A DNA stretch of 64,000 nucleotides from an uncultured Pelagibacteraceae bacterium. Its GTDB lineage: Bacteria; Pseudomonadota; Alphaproteobacteria; Pelagibacterales; AG-422-B15. The position numbers were made by a program, and so were the translations under genes. How positions within the stretch are numbered: the first letter of the stretch is position 1; the number at the start of each line of letters is the position of its first letter. The notes below the pieces were generated by a model. The model was not told the DNA's origin, made no database searches, and worked only from the letters and a program-made list of their open reading frames with translations. Positions 20,015 to 31,218 of this stretch are shown here, piece by piece. The DNA lies in contig CABZLP010000004.1 in the NCBI GenBank assembly GCA_902526565.1, forward strand, positions 1 to 64,000, read 5' to 3'.

Positions 20015-20811
20015 AAATTTTATTCCTAGGCGATGTAATGGGTAGATCTGGTAGGCATTCCTTAAGAGATCATCTGCCACAGGTGATCATTGACAATAAT
20101 ATTGATTTCGTAATAGCAAATGGTGAAAACGCTGCAGGTGGTTTTGGTATTACTGAAAATATATGTAATGAATTGTATTCATACGGAGTTAATGTCATTA
20201 CCACAGGAAATCATTTATGGGATCAAAAAGAAATAACCAATTACATCGATAAGGATCAAAATCTATTAAAACCTTATAATTTTGCAGAAGGATCTCCTGG
20301 ACTAGGCTTTAACATTTATGAGCTGGACAATAAGGAAAAAATTGCAGTTATTAATATAATGGGCAACTTATTTATGCGTTCCTGTGACAATGCTTTTTTC
20401 AAAATCGAAGAGGTATTGCATAAAATTGATGTAAAAGATTTATCATTCATTTTTGTAGATTTTCATGCTGAAGCATCGAGTGAAAAGATGGCCATGGGTC
20501 ATCATCTTGATGGACGCGTAACCGCGGTAGTAGGGACGCATACGCACGTTCCAACAGCTGATGCTACTATTATGGAACATGGGACGGCTTATCAAACAGA
20601 TGCAGGTATGTGTGGTGATTACGATTCAGTTATCGGAACAAAAAAACAAGAATTTGTAAGAAAATTTGCAACTCAAGACACTGAAAGAAAAAGAGTACCA
20701 CCTGCCGATGGGGTAGGTACATTATGTGGAGTAATCATAGAATCGCAACATGACAATTTTCTTGCTAAAAATATTCAATCAATTCGTATTGGGGGGAAAA
20801 TAGGAAATTAA
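20011..20811 (+). CDS. YmdB-family metallophosphoesterase
   Basis: MKILFLGDVMGRSGR, NGENAAGGFGIT, TGNHLWDQKE, VGTHTHVPTADATIM. Confidence 0.92.
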   Translation: MKILFLGDVMGRSGRHSLRDHLPQVIIDNNIDFVIANGENAAGGFGITENICNELYSYGVNVITTGNHLWDQKEITNYIDKDQNLLKPYNFAEGSPGLGFNIYELDNKEKIAVINIMGNLFMRSCDNAFFKIEEVLHKIDVKDLSFIFVDFHAEASSEKMAMGHHLDGRVTAVVGTHTHVPTADATIMEHGTAYQTDAGMCGDYDSVIGTKKQEFVRKFATQDTERKRVPPADGVGTLCGVIIESQHDNFLAKNIQSIRIGGKIGN

Positions 20812-21555
20812 ATGGCAGGCCACTCTAAGTTTAAAAATATTCAATACCGAAAAGGAGCGCAAGACAAAAAAAGAGCAGGACTATTTTCTAAGTTATCTAA
20901 AGAAATAACTGTTGCAGCAAAGTTAGGTTCGTCAGACCCTGATCAAAATGCCAGATTAAGATCGGCCATTCAACTTGCAAAGGCATCGAGTTTTCCAAAA
21001 GAGAATATTGACCGTGCTATTAAAAAGTCTTTAGAGAAAGATACTATTAATTATGATCAAATGAGATATGAAGGATTTGGCCCAGCAGGTACGTCTATAA
21101 TTGTTGAGGCACTGACTGATAATAGAAACAGAACGGCATCTAATGTCAGATCAACGTTTCAAAAGTTTGGTGGATCGTTAGGTGAAACAGGTTCGGTTTC
21201 TCATGCATTTAAACATTATGGTTTTCTGAAATTCAATAAGGACATTACTACTGAGGATGAGTTTTTTAACTTTTCAATTGAAAATGGCGCGGAAGATTGT
21301 TTCTTAGAAGAGGATGAATATGAAACGGTATGTTTACCTGATGCATTGTCAAAGTTTTATGACTTGTTAGCTTCTAAATATGGTGAGCCAGTCTCATCTG
21401 GTTTTCAGTGGAGACCAAATATATTAGTTAAAGTTGAAGGTGATAGGTTGAAATCACTTATAAATTTAATAAACGAGCTTGATAGTGACGAGGATGTTCA
21501 GCATATATTTTCAAATTTTGAGGCAAGCGATAAAGAATTAATTAGAATTGCTTGA
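20812..21555 (+). CDS. YebC/PmpR family protein
   Basis: MAGHSKFKNIQYRKGAQDKKRAGLFSKLSKEITVAAK. Confidence 0.95.
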   Translation: MAGHSKFKNIQYRKGAQDKKRAGLFSKLSKEITVAAKLGSSDPDQNARLRSAIQLAKASSFPKENIDRAIKKSLEKDTINYDQMRYEGFGPAGTSIIVEALTDNRNRTASNVRSTFQKFGGSLGETGSVSHAFKHYGFLKFNKDITTEDEFFNFSIENGAEDCFLEEDEYETVCLPDALSKFYDLLASKYGEPVSSGFQWRPNILVKVEGDRLKSLINLINELDSDEDVQHIFSNFEASDKELIRIA

Positions 21556-21623
21556 TTAATTAACTTTTAAAATCTTAATATATTAATTAGTCTTACATGA
21601 ATTGATAAATTTGATTCGTTTTT

Positions 21624-22007
21624 ATGCCAGGTAGCTCTCCAAAAAGAAAAGGTGATGGATATGAAAGAGAGTTAGCTAAATATTTTAACGAAAAAGTTTT
21701 TGGTGGAGATGATCTTGTACAACGAATGCCACTGTCTGGTGGTGGAGCAATAAAATCATCAGGAGGAAGTGATTTAAAAAACACCCCTCATATTTACGTT
21801 GAGGCAAAGAGAACTGAAAAATTTAAAATCCATGAGTCTATCAAGCAAGTCGAAGAAAATCTTGAAACGTCTAAATCAGACTCATTTCCCGTGGTAATTA
21901 CTAGAAGAAATAGGGAAACAACTGGTAATTCATTGTGTGTTTTAAGATTAGATGACTTTATGGAACTTTATAAAATACTTCTTGAAAGTAAGAAGACTGA
22001 CACATGA
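21624..22007 (+). CDS. Putative PD-(D/E)XK endonuclease / Holliday-junction-resolvase-like
   Basis: KRKGDGYERELAKYFNEK...GGSDLKNTPHIYVEAKRTEKFKIHESIKQVEEN: E...D...ExK spacing and GYERE N-terminus of phage/Hjc-like resolvases. Confidence 0.7.
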   Translation: MPGSSPKRKGDGYERELAKYFNEKVFGGDDLVQRMPLSGGGAIKSSGGSDLKNTPHIYVEAKRTEKFKIHESIKQVEENLETSKSDSFPVVITRRNRETTGNSLCVLRLDDFMELYKILLESKKTDT

Positions 22008-22046
22008 TGCCCTATTTAAGACAATTTTTAGCTTTAGATTAATAAC

Positions 22047-22751
22047 ATGGAAAATGAAGATTTAATAAATACAAGTCAAATTAATGATGAGTTCACATTA
22101 ATGTCTCTTTTCTTTAGGGCAGATTTAGTAGTGAAATTAGTAATTTTAATATTATTTGCTGCATCAATATTTTCATGGACAATTATTATTCACAAAATAA
22201 GACTTTTTAGATCTTTAAAAAAAATCAGTAAACAATTTGAGGAAGAATTTTGGTCAGGACGTTCCATTAAAGAAATTGCATCTACTACACACCATCTTTC
22301 AGAGAGTCCTATAAAGTATGTTTTTCTCGAGGCAGTAGATGAAATTGAAAAGTCTAATAAAGATGGCAAAAAAAATATTGAGAACATTATCGATAGAATT
22401 AATAGAATAATGGAAGCTGCAATTGATTATCAAAATGAAAAACTCTCACTATACTTTAGCTATCTTGCAACTATAGGCTCAACCACACCTTTTATAGGCC
22501 TTTTTGGCACCGTTTGGGGAATAATGAATTCTTTTCAGTCAATTGCTATATCAAGAAATACGTCCTTAGCAGTAGTAGCACCAGGAATAGCAGAAGCTCT
22601 TTTTGCAACAGCTCTAGGACTCTTAGCCGCAATACCAGCTGTAATTGCCTACAATATTTTCACAAGTCAGGTGAATGATGAGAATGCCCGAATGTATAGA
22701 TTTAAAGAGCATTTTAATGTCATTTTTTCTAGAGGACTTAGTGCAAAATAA
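22047..22751 (+). CDS. tolQ: TolQ
   Basis: [48 protein letters not shown]. Confidence 0.95.
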   Translation: MENEDLINTSQINDEFTLMSLFFRADLVVKLVILILFAASIFSWTIIIHKIRLFRSLKKISKQFEEEFWSGRSIKEIASTTHHLSESPIKYVFLEAVDEIEKSNKDGKKNIENIIDRINRIMEAAIDYQNEKLSLYFSYLATIGSTTPFIGLFGTVWGIMNSFQSIAISRNTSLAVVAPGIAEALFATALGLLAAIPAVIAYNIFTSQVNDENARMYRFKEHFNVIFSRGLSAK

Positions 22752-22767
22752 AAACATGATTTTTTAA

Positions 22768-23172
22768 GTGACTAGAAATACTCATTCAAAACCTTTTAGC
22801 GATATAAATGTTACACCTTTTGTTGATGTAATGTTAGTTCTGCTGATAATTTTTATGGTTACTGCTCCATTATTAACAGTAGGTGTGCAAGTAGATCTTC
22901 CTGAGAGTAATGCTGACTCACTTCAGTCTGATGATGAGCCAATGGAAGTAACAATCAATGAGGCTGGTACAATCTATATTCAAGAAACAGAAATAGCACT
23001 GCGTGAATTAATTCCTAAAATAAAAGCAATCACTGATAATAGATTAGATATAAAGATATATGTTAGAGGAGATGAAGCAATTGATTACGGAAAAGTGATG
23101 AGAGTGCTTGGGGAGTTATCTGGATCAGGCTTTTCAAAAGTTTCTTTAATTACAAAACCTGTAAGTGATTAA
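22768..23172 (+). CDS. tolR: TolR (GTG start)
   Basis: SDINVTPFVDVMLVLLIIFMVTAPLLTVGVQVDLPES. Confidence 0.95.
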   Translation: MTRNTHSKPFSDINVTPFVDVMLVLLIIFMVTAPLLTVGVQVDLPESNADSLQSDDEPMEVTINEAGTIYIQETEIALRELIPKIKAITDNRLDIKIYVRGDEAIDYGKVMRVLGELSGSGFSKVSLITKPVSD

Positions 23173-23188
23173 TTAATGGGACTCAAAT

Positions 23189-24001
23189 ATGAGAATTTCA
23201 GTTGTAGGATCAGTATTGCTTCACTCATTCATCCTTTTTTTTACATTAGTTTCACTTCCCTTATTTAATAATAACGAACTTGAGATGCCACCTATCATTC
23301 AAGTTGAACTGATAGAAATAGCAGAAAAAACAAATGTGCCTCAAATTAGTAAAAAGAAAGAGGATAAGAAACCAGAAAAAGAAAATAAAAAAGAGGAACA
23401 AAAATTAAATCAACCAATTCAAAAGCCAAAAGAAGCAAAATCAAATGAAAAAGTGAAAGATCCATCTACAGAAGAAAAAATTGAAACAAGAAAAATTGAG
23501 GAAAAAATGATTCAAAATATGCCAGTTAAGAAGCCAGAAATAAAAAAGAAAGATAAATTTGATCCTCTCAAGTTAGCCGAGTTAATTGACAAGCAAAAAG
23601 ACACAAAGCAAACAAATCCAGAAGATATTGTTGAAAAGGATTATGAAGCTCTCGATTCAACACCGAGTCTAGATAAACGATTAACTCTAAGTGAGGAAGA
23701 TGCAATTAGAGCACAATTCATGCAATGTTGGAGTATACCCCTTGGAATCCCGTATGATGAAACTATGATTGTGAAAATTAAAATATTTTTAAATACAGAT
23801 GGATCACTTTTAAAGCCACCAGAAGTTGTTCAACACGAACGGATGAACAAGCCGGGTGAAAAATATTTTAGAACACTTGCAGAGAGTGCTCTTAGGGCAG
23901 TAAGACGATGTGACCCAATTAAAGCGCCTGAAGCAGAGCGCTATGATAATTGGAAAAATTTACAGTTGAATTTTGATCCAAGGGAGATACTAAGAGGTTA
24001 A
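23189..24001 (+). CDS. tolA: TolA-like protein
   Basis: N-terminal TM, Lys/Glu-rich central region, conserved C-terminal domain; tolR-tolB context. Confidence 0.8.
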   Translation: MRISVVGSVLLHSFILFFTLVSLPLFNNNELEMPPIIQVELIEIAEKTNVPQISKKKEDKKPEKENKKEEQKLNQPIQKPKEAKSNEKVKDPSTEEKIETRKIEEKMIQNMPVKKPEIKKKDKFDPLKLAELIDKQKDTKQTNPEDIVEKDYEALDSTPSLDKRLTLSEEDAIRAQFMQCWSIPLGIPYDETMIVKIKIFLNTDGSLLKPPEVVQHERMNKPGEKYFRTLAESALRAVRRCDPIKAPEAERYDNWKNLQLNFDPREILRG

Positions 24002-24003
24002 TT

Positions 24004-25326
24004 ATGAGAAAATTATTGCTATACTTAGTTCCTTTAATATTATTTACTAATATTTCATATGCGTTAATTGAAATTGATATCACCGAGGGTAATCGAGAAC
24101 CTCTTCCTCTTGCTATAAGTGAGTTCTTTCACGATAATAACCCTGAAATTATAAATAAGAAAATAACAGAAAATATTAGAACAGTAATCTCTGATGACCT
24201 TGAAAGAAGTGGATTGTTCTCATCAATAGATAATAAGGCATTTATTCAAAATAATCGTGCCATGCATTTAAAACCAAGATTTGCGGATTGGAGATTAATA
24301 AAAGCTCAAGGGTTGCTTACAGGAGAACTTGCCATTGAAGAGGATAGGCTAAAAGTAGAATTTCGTTTATGGGATACATTTGCAGAAAAAGAAATAGAAG
24401 GATTAGTTCTTATTACAACAATTGATAATTGGAGAAGAATTAGTCATATGATCGCAGACAAAATATATGAGAGACTTACAGGTGAGGAAGGTTATTTTGA
24501 TACAAGGATAGTTTATGTAGCCGAAGAAGGTCCGAAAAACAAAAGAATAAAAAAACTAGCAATCATGGATCAAGATGGAGCTAACCATAAATTTTTAACG
24601 AGTGGAAAAGAATTAGTATTAACTCCTAGATTTAATCCTGTAAGACAAGAGATTACATATCTCTCATATTTTAAAAATCTGCCCAGAGTTTACTTATTAA
24701 ATATACAAACAGGAATACAAGAAGTTGTTGGCGATTTTCCGGGTATGACCTTTGCACCTCGATTTTCTCCAGATGGAGGAAAAATTATTATGAGCTTAGC
24801 AAGAGAAGGTAACTCTGATTTGTATGTCATGGATTTAACAACTCGCGTTGTTGAACGACTAACTGACAGTCCAGCAATCGATACATCCCCAAGTTATTCA
24901 CCTGATGGTAAAAGAATTACATTTAATTCGGATAGAGGTGGTTCCCAACAAATTTATGTAATGGACAGCAATGGACGAAATCAAAAAAGAATTTCAAAAC
25001 AAGGAGGGAACTACGCAACTCCTGTTTGGTCTCCAAGAGGCGATCTTATTGCTTTTACGAAGTTTTATCAGGGTCAATATTTTATTGGAGTTATGAGAAC
25101 GGATGGAAGTGGTGAGAGATTACTAACTGAAAATTGGTATCAAGAAGCGCCATCATGGTCATCTAATGGAAGGGTATTAATATTTTATCGTGAGACAAAA
25201 GCAAACGATGCGGGGGACGGCCATTCCTCATCCATTTGGTCCATTGATCTGACTGGGTTTAACGAGAGAAAAATTATTACACCAGTTGATGCGTCTGACC
25301 CATCTTGGTCAAAATTAATACAATAA
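24004..25326 (+). CDS. tolB: TolB
   Basis: [51 protein letters not shown] beta-propeller repeats. Confidence 0.96.
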   Translation: MRKLLLYLVPLILFTNISYALIEIDITEGNREPLPLAISEFFHDNNPEIINKKITENIRTVISDDLERSGLFSSIDNKAFIQNNRAMHLKPRFADWRLIKAQGLLTGELAIEEDRLKVEFRLWDTFAEKEIEGLVLITTIDNWRRISHMIADKIYERLTGEEGYFDTRIVYVAEEGPKNKRIKKLAIMDQDGANHKFLTSGKELVLTPRFNPVRQEITYLSYFKNLPRVYLLNIQTGIQEVVGDFPGMTFAPRFSPDGGKIIMSLAREGNSDLYVMDLTTRVVERLTDSPAIDTSPSYSPDGKRITFNSDRGGSQQIYVMDSNGRNQKRISKQGGNYATPVWSPRGDLIAFTKFYQGQYFIGVMRTDGSGERLLTENWYQEAPSWSSNGRVLIFYRETKANDAGDGHSSSIWSIDLTGFNERKIITPVDASDPSWSKLIQ

Positions 25327-25448
25327 GCTCAATTTTGACTGTAAATTAGACATATTTTAAGGAATATGTACTAACTTTATCCTAGACTTGTGCAAGTTAA
25401 GTTAATAGAGTATTCACGGCTTTGAAAATATTACGGGAGTTTATTAAA

Positions 25449-25964
25449 ATGGTTTCAACCTTTCAGAATTATACTAGATATTTAGTAATTGTATTATTTG
25501 CTTTATTTTTGGCAGCTTGTGAAACTGTACCAAAAGATACTGCAACTTCAACTACATCATCATCAACCACAGCTGTAGAAATTATGGATGGTGTTTACGT
25601 TGGATCAGATACTGTTGAAATGTTAGCGGTCGATGTTCCTGATAGAATATTTTTTGCATACGACAGCTATACACTTACTAAAGCTGCTCAAAATACATTA
25701 GAAAAACAGGCTAAATGGTTAAAAGCAAATGGATCAGCTACAATAGCGATTGAAGGCCATGCTGATGAAAGAGGAACTAGGGAATACAACTTAGCACTTG
25801 GAGATCGCAGAGCTAACGCTGCTAAAGACTATTTGATGACAAAAGGGATTAGTTCTAGCAGGGTTACTACTATCAGTTTTGGTAAGGAAAGACCTGTGAA
25901 TAGTGGCTCAAATAAAAAAGCCTGGGCGCAAAATAGAAGATCAGTAACTGTAAGAACAAATTAA
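25449..25964 (+). CDS. pal: Peptidoglycan-associated lipoprotein Pal
   Basis: Lipobox FLAAC; IEGHADERGTREYNLALGDRRANAAKDYL. Start revised from TTG 25422 to ATG 25449, downstream of GGGAG. Confidence 0.93.
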   Translation: MVSTFQNYTRYLVIVLFALFLAACETVPKDTATSTTSSSTTAVEIMDGVYVGSDTVEMLAVDVPDRIFFAYDSYTLTKAAQNTLEKQAKWLKANGSATIAIEGHADERGTREYNLALGDRRANAAKDYLMTKGISSSRVTTISFGKERPVNSGSNKKAWAQNRRSVTVRTN

Positions 25965-25990
25965 ATAGATATTTAGATATTCATGCCTTT

Positions 25991-26015
25991 ATTTAGACAA
26001 AAGATTTGTCTAAAT
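25991..26015. other. Perfect inverted repeat (hairpin) between pal and cpoB
   Basis: ATTTAGACAAA AGA TTTGTCTAAAT: 11-bp stem, 3-nt loop. Confidence 0.75.
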
Positions 26016-26035
26016 TAAAAAAAATATTTATTTTT

Positions 26036-27073
26036 ATGACCAACAAGTTTTGTCTATATTTTTGTGCTACTCTGGTAACTCTTTCATCATTTAGTCCACT
26101 TCTCAATGCTGAGGAAATTCCATTAGACAAACTTCTTCTAAAGATAGAAACTATCGAAAGTAGAATTAAAGTTCTTGAAAAAGCAACTTTTAATAACACA
26201 ACTTCAGGCCAAGCAAATAATTTAAATCTTGATAATTATCAATCAATTATTACAAAACAATCTATTCAAATAGCTGAACTTCAAAATGAAATTCAATCTT
26301 TAACGGCTCAAATTGAAGAAATGATTTTCACAATGCAATCTACAGTAAATAATTTTAATACGTTTAAAGAGGATGCAGAGTTTAGATTTACTGATTTAAA
26401 TACTAAAGCCAAGAATATAGAAAAAGTTCAAAATAACACTAAACCACAGACTTTAAGTGTAATGCAAAGTGAAATGTTTATAGCTAATGAAGATAGCTTA
26501 GATTTAGAGCCAAAGTCACTCGGAACTATAAATATAACTGGCATACCTGAAGAAGAAAATTCACCTTTTGAAGTAAAAATTACTAATGAAGAAGAGGAAC
26601 AACAAATTATAAATACAATATCTCAAGATAATATTGTATCGCTTGGGGAACAAAAAAAACCTTTAACAATACTACCGCAGAGTGATGAAAAAGATCAGTA
26701 TGAATATGCCTTTAATTTACTTAAGCAGGGTGACTATAAAACAGCAGAAAGAGCATTCACAGAATTTATAACCATTGGAAGTGACAGAAATTATTTAAGT
26801 AATTCGCATTTTTGGCTAGCTGAAACTTATTATGTAAGGGAAAATTTCAAGGATGCAGCTAAAAATTATTTAAATCTCTATCAAACGTTTCCAAATGCCA
26901 ACAAAGCACCAAATGCTCTTTTGAAGCTTGGAATCTCATTAGTAAACATGCAACAAAAAGAACAGGGATGCATAACATTTATGCAATTGCAAGAGTCATA
27001 CCCTGAAGCCGATCCTTCAATAATTGATAGAAGCAACCTAGAATTTAAAAAAAATGGTTGTGAAATTAGTTAA
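26036..27073 (+). CDS. cpoB: CpoB/YbgF tol-pal system protein
   Basis: Signal peptide, coiled coil, TPR C-terminus (YEYAFNLLKQGDYKTAERAFTEFI); after pal. Start revised from TTG 26006, which lies inside the hairpin, to ATG 26036. Confidence 0.85.
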   Translation: MTNKFCLYFCATLVTLSSFSPLLNAEEIPLDKLLLKIETIESRIKVLEKATFNNTTSGQANNLNLDNYQSIITKQSIQIAELQNEIQSLTAQIEEMIFTMQSTVNNFNTFKEDAEFRFTDLNTKAKNIEKVQNNTKPQTLSVMQSEMFIANEDSLDLEPKSLGTINITGIPEEENSPFEVKITNEEEEQQIINTISQDNIVSLGEQKKPLTILPQSDEKDQYEYAFNLLKQGDYKTAERAFTEFITIGSDRNYLSNSHFWLAETYYVRENFKDAAKNYLNLYQTFPNANKAPNALLKLGISLVNMQQKEQGCITFMQLQESYPEADPSIIDRSNLEFKKNGCEIS

Positions 27074-28145
27074 GCCAATTAATTATAGAAATATAGAAAA
27101 GATCACCGATACAGATTTTGAAGAACAACTCAAGTTGCTTGGTATTAATTCTAATTTTGTTATCGCTCTTTCAGGTGGTCCGGATAGTTTAGCATTATTA
27201 TATCTAGCTAAAAATTTTGTAAAAAAAAATAATTTAAAATTTGTAGCTGTTTCAATAGACCATAAGTTGCGTTTAGATTCATCAAAAGAGATTGAGTGGA
27301 TAAGGAAGATCATGCGAAAAGAAAAAGTAAGTTTTGTTTCAAAAAAAGTTACTAAAAAAATAAGTAGTTCTAATACACTATCAACAGCTAGAAAATATAG
27401 GTATGAATTATTAACCGATGTTTGTAAAAAAAATAAATTTAAGTATTTATTAACTGCCCATCATTTAGATGATGAAATTGAAACATTTTTGATGAGGTTA
27501 ATTAGAGGAAGTGGAATAAAAGGCCTATCATCTTTAAGGCCAGTATCTAAGTATAAAGGAGGAGAGATTAGTATTGTCAGACCATTATTGAAATATTCAA
27601 AAAAAAGTTTGATTAAGTATTTAGCAAAAATAAAACAATCCTATATTTATGATAACACAAATCAAGATATGAAGTATGATAGGTCTCGTATAAGAGCTAT
27701 TGCTGAAAATTTAATTAATGAGGGGTTGGATAAGAAAAGAATTCTCGATGTTATACAAAATTTAAAAAAAGCAGATGAGGCAATTACAGTGTCAGTTAAT
27801 AATTATTTAAAAAAATGTATTTCACTTGGTAGGAATAGCACTTTAAAGTTTAATAATAAAAAGTTTAAAAAGGCACCAGTTGAAATACAATATCGAATTA
27901 TCAATAAATTGTGTCGTCTAGTAGGCAATAATCATAAAGTACCCAGATCTAAGTCGCTTCAAGGTCTTATTGAAAAAATTAACGCTGGGAATCTTAAAAG
28001 TCATACTTTAAATGGATGTATATTTATGTCAAATAGTGAGGAAATTTTAATATCAAAAGAAAAAAGAGTAAGCTCACTATCAGGGCAGAATTTCAAAGTT
28101 ATTCTTAAAAATAAGAATTGGCCAGATTTAATAGAGCATTATTAG
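27054..28145 (+). CDS. tilS: tRNA(Ile)-lysidine synthase
   Basis: FVIALSGGPDSLALLYLA PP-loop, TARKYRYELLTDVC, TAHHLDDEIETFLMRLIRGSGIKGL. Confidence 0.93.
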   Translation: MVVKLVKPINYRNIEKITDTDFEEQLKLLGINSNFVIALSGGPDSLALLYLAKNFVKKNNLKFVAVSIDHKLRLDSSKEIEWIRKIMRKEKVSFVSKKVTKKISSSNTLSTARKYRYELLTDVCKKNKFKYLLTAHHLDDEIETFLMRLIRGSGIKGLSSLRPVSKYKGGEISIVRPLLKYSKKSLIKYLAKIKQSYIYDNTNQDMKYDRSRIRAIAENLINEGLDKKRILDVIQNLKKADEAITVSVNNYLKKCISLGRNSTLKFNNKKFKKAPVEIQYRIINKLCRLVGNNHKVPRSKSLQGLIEKINAGNLKSHTLNGCIFMSNSEEILISKEKRVSSLSGQNFKVILKNKNWPDLIEHY

Positions 28146-28239
28146 AGTTAAGCAATTGATATATATCGTTAAAATTTATGCCTTCTTTTCTTGCATGACG
28201 CAAAATAGTAATTATTTAATATGGAGAGTATATTAAAAA

Positions 28240-30150
28240 ATGAATTTCAGAAATATCACACTATGGGTATTTATTGCCCTGATCGTTTTCGGTCTATTTA
28301 ATCTTTTCAGCAACACAAGTGGTGAAAGAAATGTAATGGATCTTACATATTCTCAATTTCTAGATGAGGTAGAAGCTGGGTCAGTCAAAGATGTAGTCAT
28401 AAGAGGTAATAATATTAATGGGGCTTTTGATGACGGGCGGTCTTTTAAGACTTATGCTGCAAATGACCCTATTCTCGTAGACAGATTAAATGATAGAGGT
28501 GTTAATATTTCTGCAGCTCCTCTTGATGATGGTTATCCTTCACTACTTGGGGTACTAATTTCGTGGTTTCCTATGTTATTGCTTATAGGTGTATGGATCT
28601 TTTTTATGAGACAAATGCAAGGCGGTAGAGGTGGAGCAATGGGCTTTGGTAGGTCAAAAGCTAAGCTTTTAACTGAGAACAAAAATAAAGTAACTTTTAA
28701 CGATGTTGCAGGTATTGACGAGGCCAAGGAGGAGCTTGTAGAGATTGTTGATTTTTTAAAAGATCCAAGAAAATTTCAAAAACTTGGCGGAAGAATTCCA
28801 AAAGGAGCTTTACTAATAGGCCCTCCTGGAACAGGAAAAACTCTTTTAGCAAGAGCTGTCGCGGGTGAGGCCGGCGTCCCATTTTTTACAATTTCTGGTT
28901 CAGATTTTGTAGAAATGTTTGTAGGTGTGGGGGCTTCAAGAGTGAGAGATATGTTTGAGCAAGGAAGAAGGAATTCTCCGTGTATAATATTTATTGATGA
29001 AATCGATGCAGTTGGAAGAAGTCGTGGAGCAGGACTCGGTGGCGGAAATGATGAAAGAGAGCAGACCCTAAACCAAATTCTTGTTGAAATGGATGGTTTT
29101 GATACTCAAGAAGGCATTATATTAGTTGCTGCAACGAATAGACCAGACGTATTAGACCCAGCCCTATTAAGGCCGGGTAGATTTGATAGACAAGTTGTTG
29201 TCCCAAATCCAGACATTATGGGCAGAGAAGCGATTCTTAAAGTTCATATAAAAAAAATATCCGTTGCTCCTGATGTAGATATCAGAACAATTGCAAGGGG
29301 AACTCCTGGTTTTTCGGGAGCGGATTTAGCTAATATAGTCAATGAATCTGCACTACTTGCAGCAAGAAAAAATAAAAAAATTGTGACGATGGTAGACTTC
29401 GAAGAAGCAAAAGACAAAGTGATGATGGGTTCGGAAAGAAGATCACTTGTTATGAGTCAGCAAGAAAAAGAATTAACAGCTTATCATGAAGGTGGCCACG
29501 CTATCGTGGCTCTAAACCAACCTGCATCAGATCCAATTCATAAGGCAACAATCATACCGCGTGGTAGAGCTTTAGGCATGGTAATGAGACTGCCTGAGCG
29601 AGATCAGTTATCAATGGCGAGAGAAAAAATGCTTGCTGATATCACTGTTGCTATGGGAGGAAGAGTAGCAGAAGAAATAATTTTTGGTGATGATAAGGTA
29701 ACATCAGGTGCATCTTCTGATATTGAAATGGCAACTAAGATGGCAAGAAATATGGTCACTAAATACGGAATGAGTGAAAAACTCGGACCACTTCAGTACA
29801 GTGAAAACGAGGAAGAAGTTTTCTTAGGTAGATCAGTTCAAAAACATCAAAATGTCTCAGAAGACACAGCGAGATTGATTGACTCTGAGATTAGAATAAT
29901 TGTTGATTCATGTTATGATCTTGCTAGAAAGATCCTTACTGATAAAATTAACGATCTTCATGCTCTTGCAAAAGGCTTAATTGAATACGAAACTTTGAAT
30001 GGAGACGAAATATTATCGTTACTTAAGGATGGGAAAATTGACAGACCAAACCCAGAAGAGGAAATTAGCAATGCTGGTCCATCCGTACCTAAAAGTGGAA
30101 AACCTTCAACAGTTGTTCCTGGTTTCAAGCCCAAACCACAGACTAGTTAA
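28240..30150 (+). CDS. ftsH: ATP-dependent zinc metalloprotease FtsH
   Basis: [54 protein letters not shown]. Confidence 0.98.
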   Translation: MNFRNITLWVFIALIVFGLFNLFSNTSGERNVMDLTYSQFLDEVEAGSVKDVVIRGNNINGAFDDGRSFKTYAANDPILVDRLNDRGVNISAAPLDDGYPSLLGVLISWFPMLLLIGVWIFFMRQMQGGRGGAMGFGRSKAKLLTENKNKVTFNDVAGIDEAKEELVEIVDFLKDPRKFQKLGGRIPKGALLIGPPGTGKTLLARAVAGEAGVPFFTISGSDFVEMFVGVGASRVRDMFEQGRRNSPCIIFIDEIDAVGRSRGAGLGGGNDEREQTLNQILVEMDGFDTQEGIILVAATNRPDVLDPALLRPGRFDRQVVVPNPDIMGREAILKVHIKKISVAPDVDIRTIARGTPGFSGADLANIVNESALLAARKNKKIVTMVDFEEAKDKVMMGSERRSLVMSQQEKELTAYHEGGHAIVALNQPASDPIHKATIIPRGRALGMVMRLPERDQLSMAREKMLADITVAMGGRVAEEIIFGDDKVTSGASSDIEMATKMARNMVTKYGMSEKLGPLQYSENEEEVFLGRSVQKHQNVSEDTARLIDSEIRIIVDSCYDLARKILTDKINDLHALAKGLIEYETLNGDEILSLLKDGKIDRPNPEEEISNAGPSVPKSGKPSTVVPGFKPKPQTS

Positions 30151-30162
30151 ACTGAATTAAAT

Positions 30163-31218
30163 ATGACCGCTTCGCGTAAACTTGTTAAGTATTACGTTAG
30201 ACCCATACTAAATAATATTAAAAATAAAGATTCTCTAAATCTTGGCTCTTCCAAACTCTATTTTGATAGAATTGAATTAATAAAAAGAGATGGTAAAAAT
30301 ATTTCATCAAAATATCTTCATTTAAAAGAGGTCAATGGACTGTCAAGAGACATTTGTAAGATCATCAATATTCAACTAAAAAAAATAACAAAAACTAGAA
30401 AGAAAATCAAAAATCTAAATTTTAATAAACCTTTAATAATGGGAATATTAAACGTCACTCCAGATAGCTTTTCTGATGGAGGAGAATTTTTATCGGTTAA
30501 TGACGCGCTTGCACAATATAAAAAGTTAAAGAAAGAGGGCTCTGCAATAGTTGATATTGGAGGTGAGTCTACACGACCAGGTTCAAAGACAGTTCCAGCT
30601 AAAAAAGAACTTCAGAGAATAATGCCGGTTATTGACAAAATTAAAGGCAGTTCAAAAAGTACTTTAGTTTCAGTTGATACAAGAAAATCTACAGTAATGA
30701 AAGCTGTAATGAAATATAATATTGATTTTATCAATGATGTCTCGGGATTAAGATATGATAGTAAAGCTATTAGTTTCTTAAATAAATCTAAAATTCCTTT
30801 CATTATAATGCATTCAATTTCTAATCCTGCGAAAATGCAAAAATCAATTAAATATAAAGATGTTTTGCTTGATGTTTATGACTTTTTAGAAAAGCAAATA
30901 AAAAAATGTAAATCAAAAGGCATATCTGAAAACAAAATTATAATCGATCCGGGCATTGGCTTCGGTAAGACTCTGAAACAAAATTTGACACTTATAAAAA
31001 AGATTAGTTTACTGCACTCACTCGGTCTGCCAGTAATGTTAGGCAGTTCTCGTAAAAGTTTTATTGGAAAGATACAAAAAAATGAATTATACGATGATCG
31101 TAAAGGGGGATCGATAGCTTCAGTTCTATACGGTCTGTCTCAAGGTATTCAAATATTTAGAGTGCATGACGTATATGAGACAAACCAAGCAATAAAAGTC
31201 TATTCGAAATTAACATGA
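30163..31218 (+). CDS. folP: Dihydropteroate synthase
   Basis: IMGILNVTPDSFSDGG, IVDIGGESTRPGS, ILGSSRKSF-type C-terminal motif (VMLGSSRKSFIGKI). Confidence 0.95.
   Translation: MTASRKLVKYYVRPILNNIKNKDSLNLGSSKLYFDRIELIKRDGKNISSKYLHLKEVNGLSRDICKIINIQLKKITKTRKKIKNLNFNKPLIMGILNVTPDSFSDGGEFLSVNDALAQYKKLKKEGSAIVDIGGESTRPGSKTVPAKKELQRIMPVIDKIKGSSKSTLVSVDTRKSTVMKAVMKYNIDFINDVSGLRYDSKAISFLNKSKIPFIIMHSISNPAKMQKSIKYKDVLLDVYDFLEKQIKKCKSKGISENKIIIDPGIGFGKTLKQNLTLIKKISLLHSLGLPVMLGSSRKSFIGKIQKNELYDDRKGGSIASVLYGLSQGIQIFRVHDVYETNQAIKVYSKLT

Noticed and set aside
28146-28239. Possible sigma-32 promoter (CTTGCATGACG...) upstream of ftsH
   Set aside because: Only the CTTG core fits; the -10 match is not convincing.
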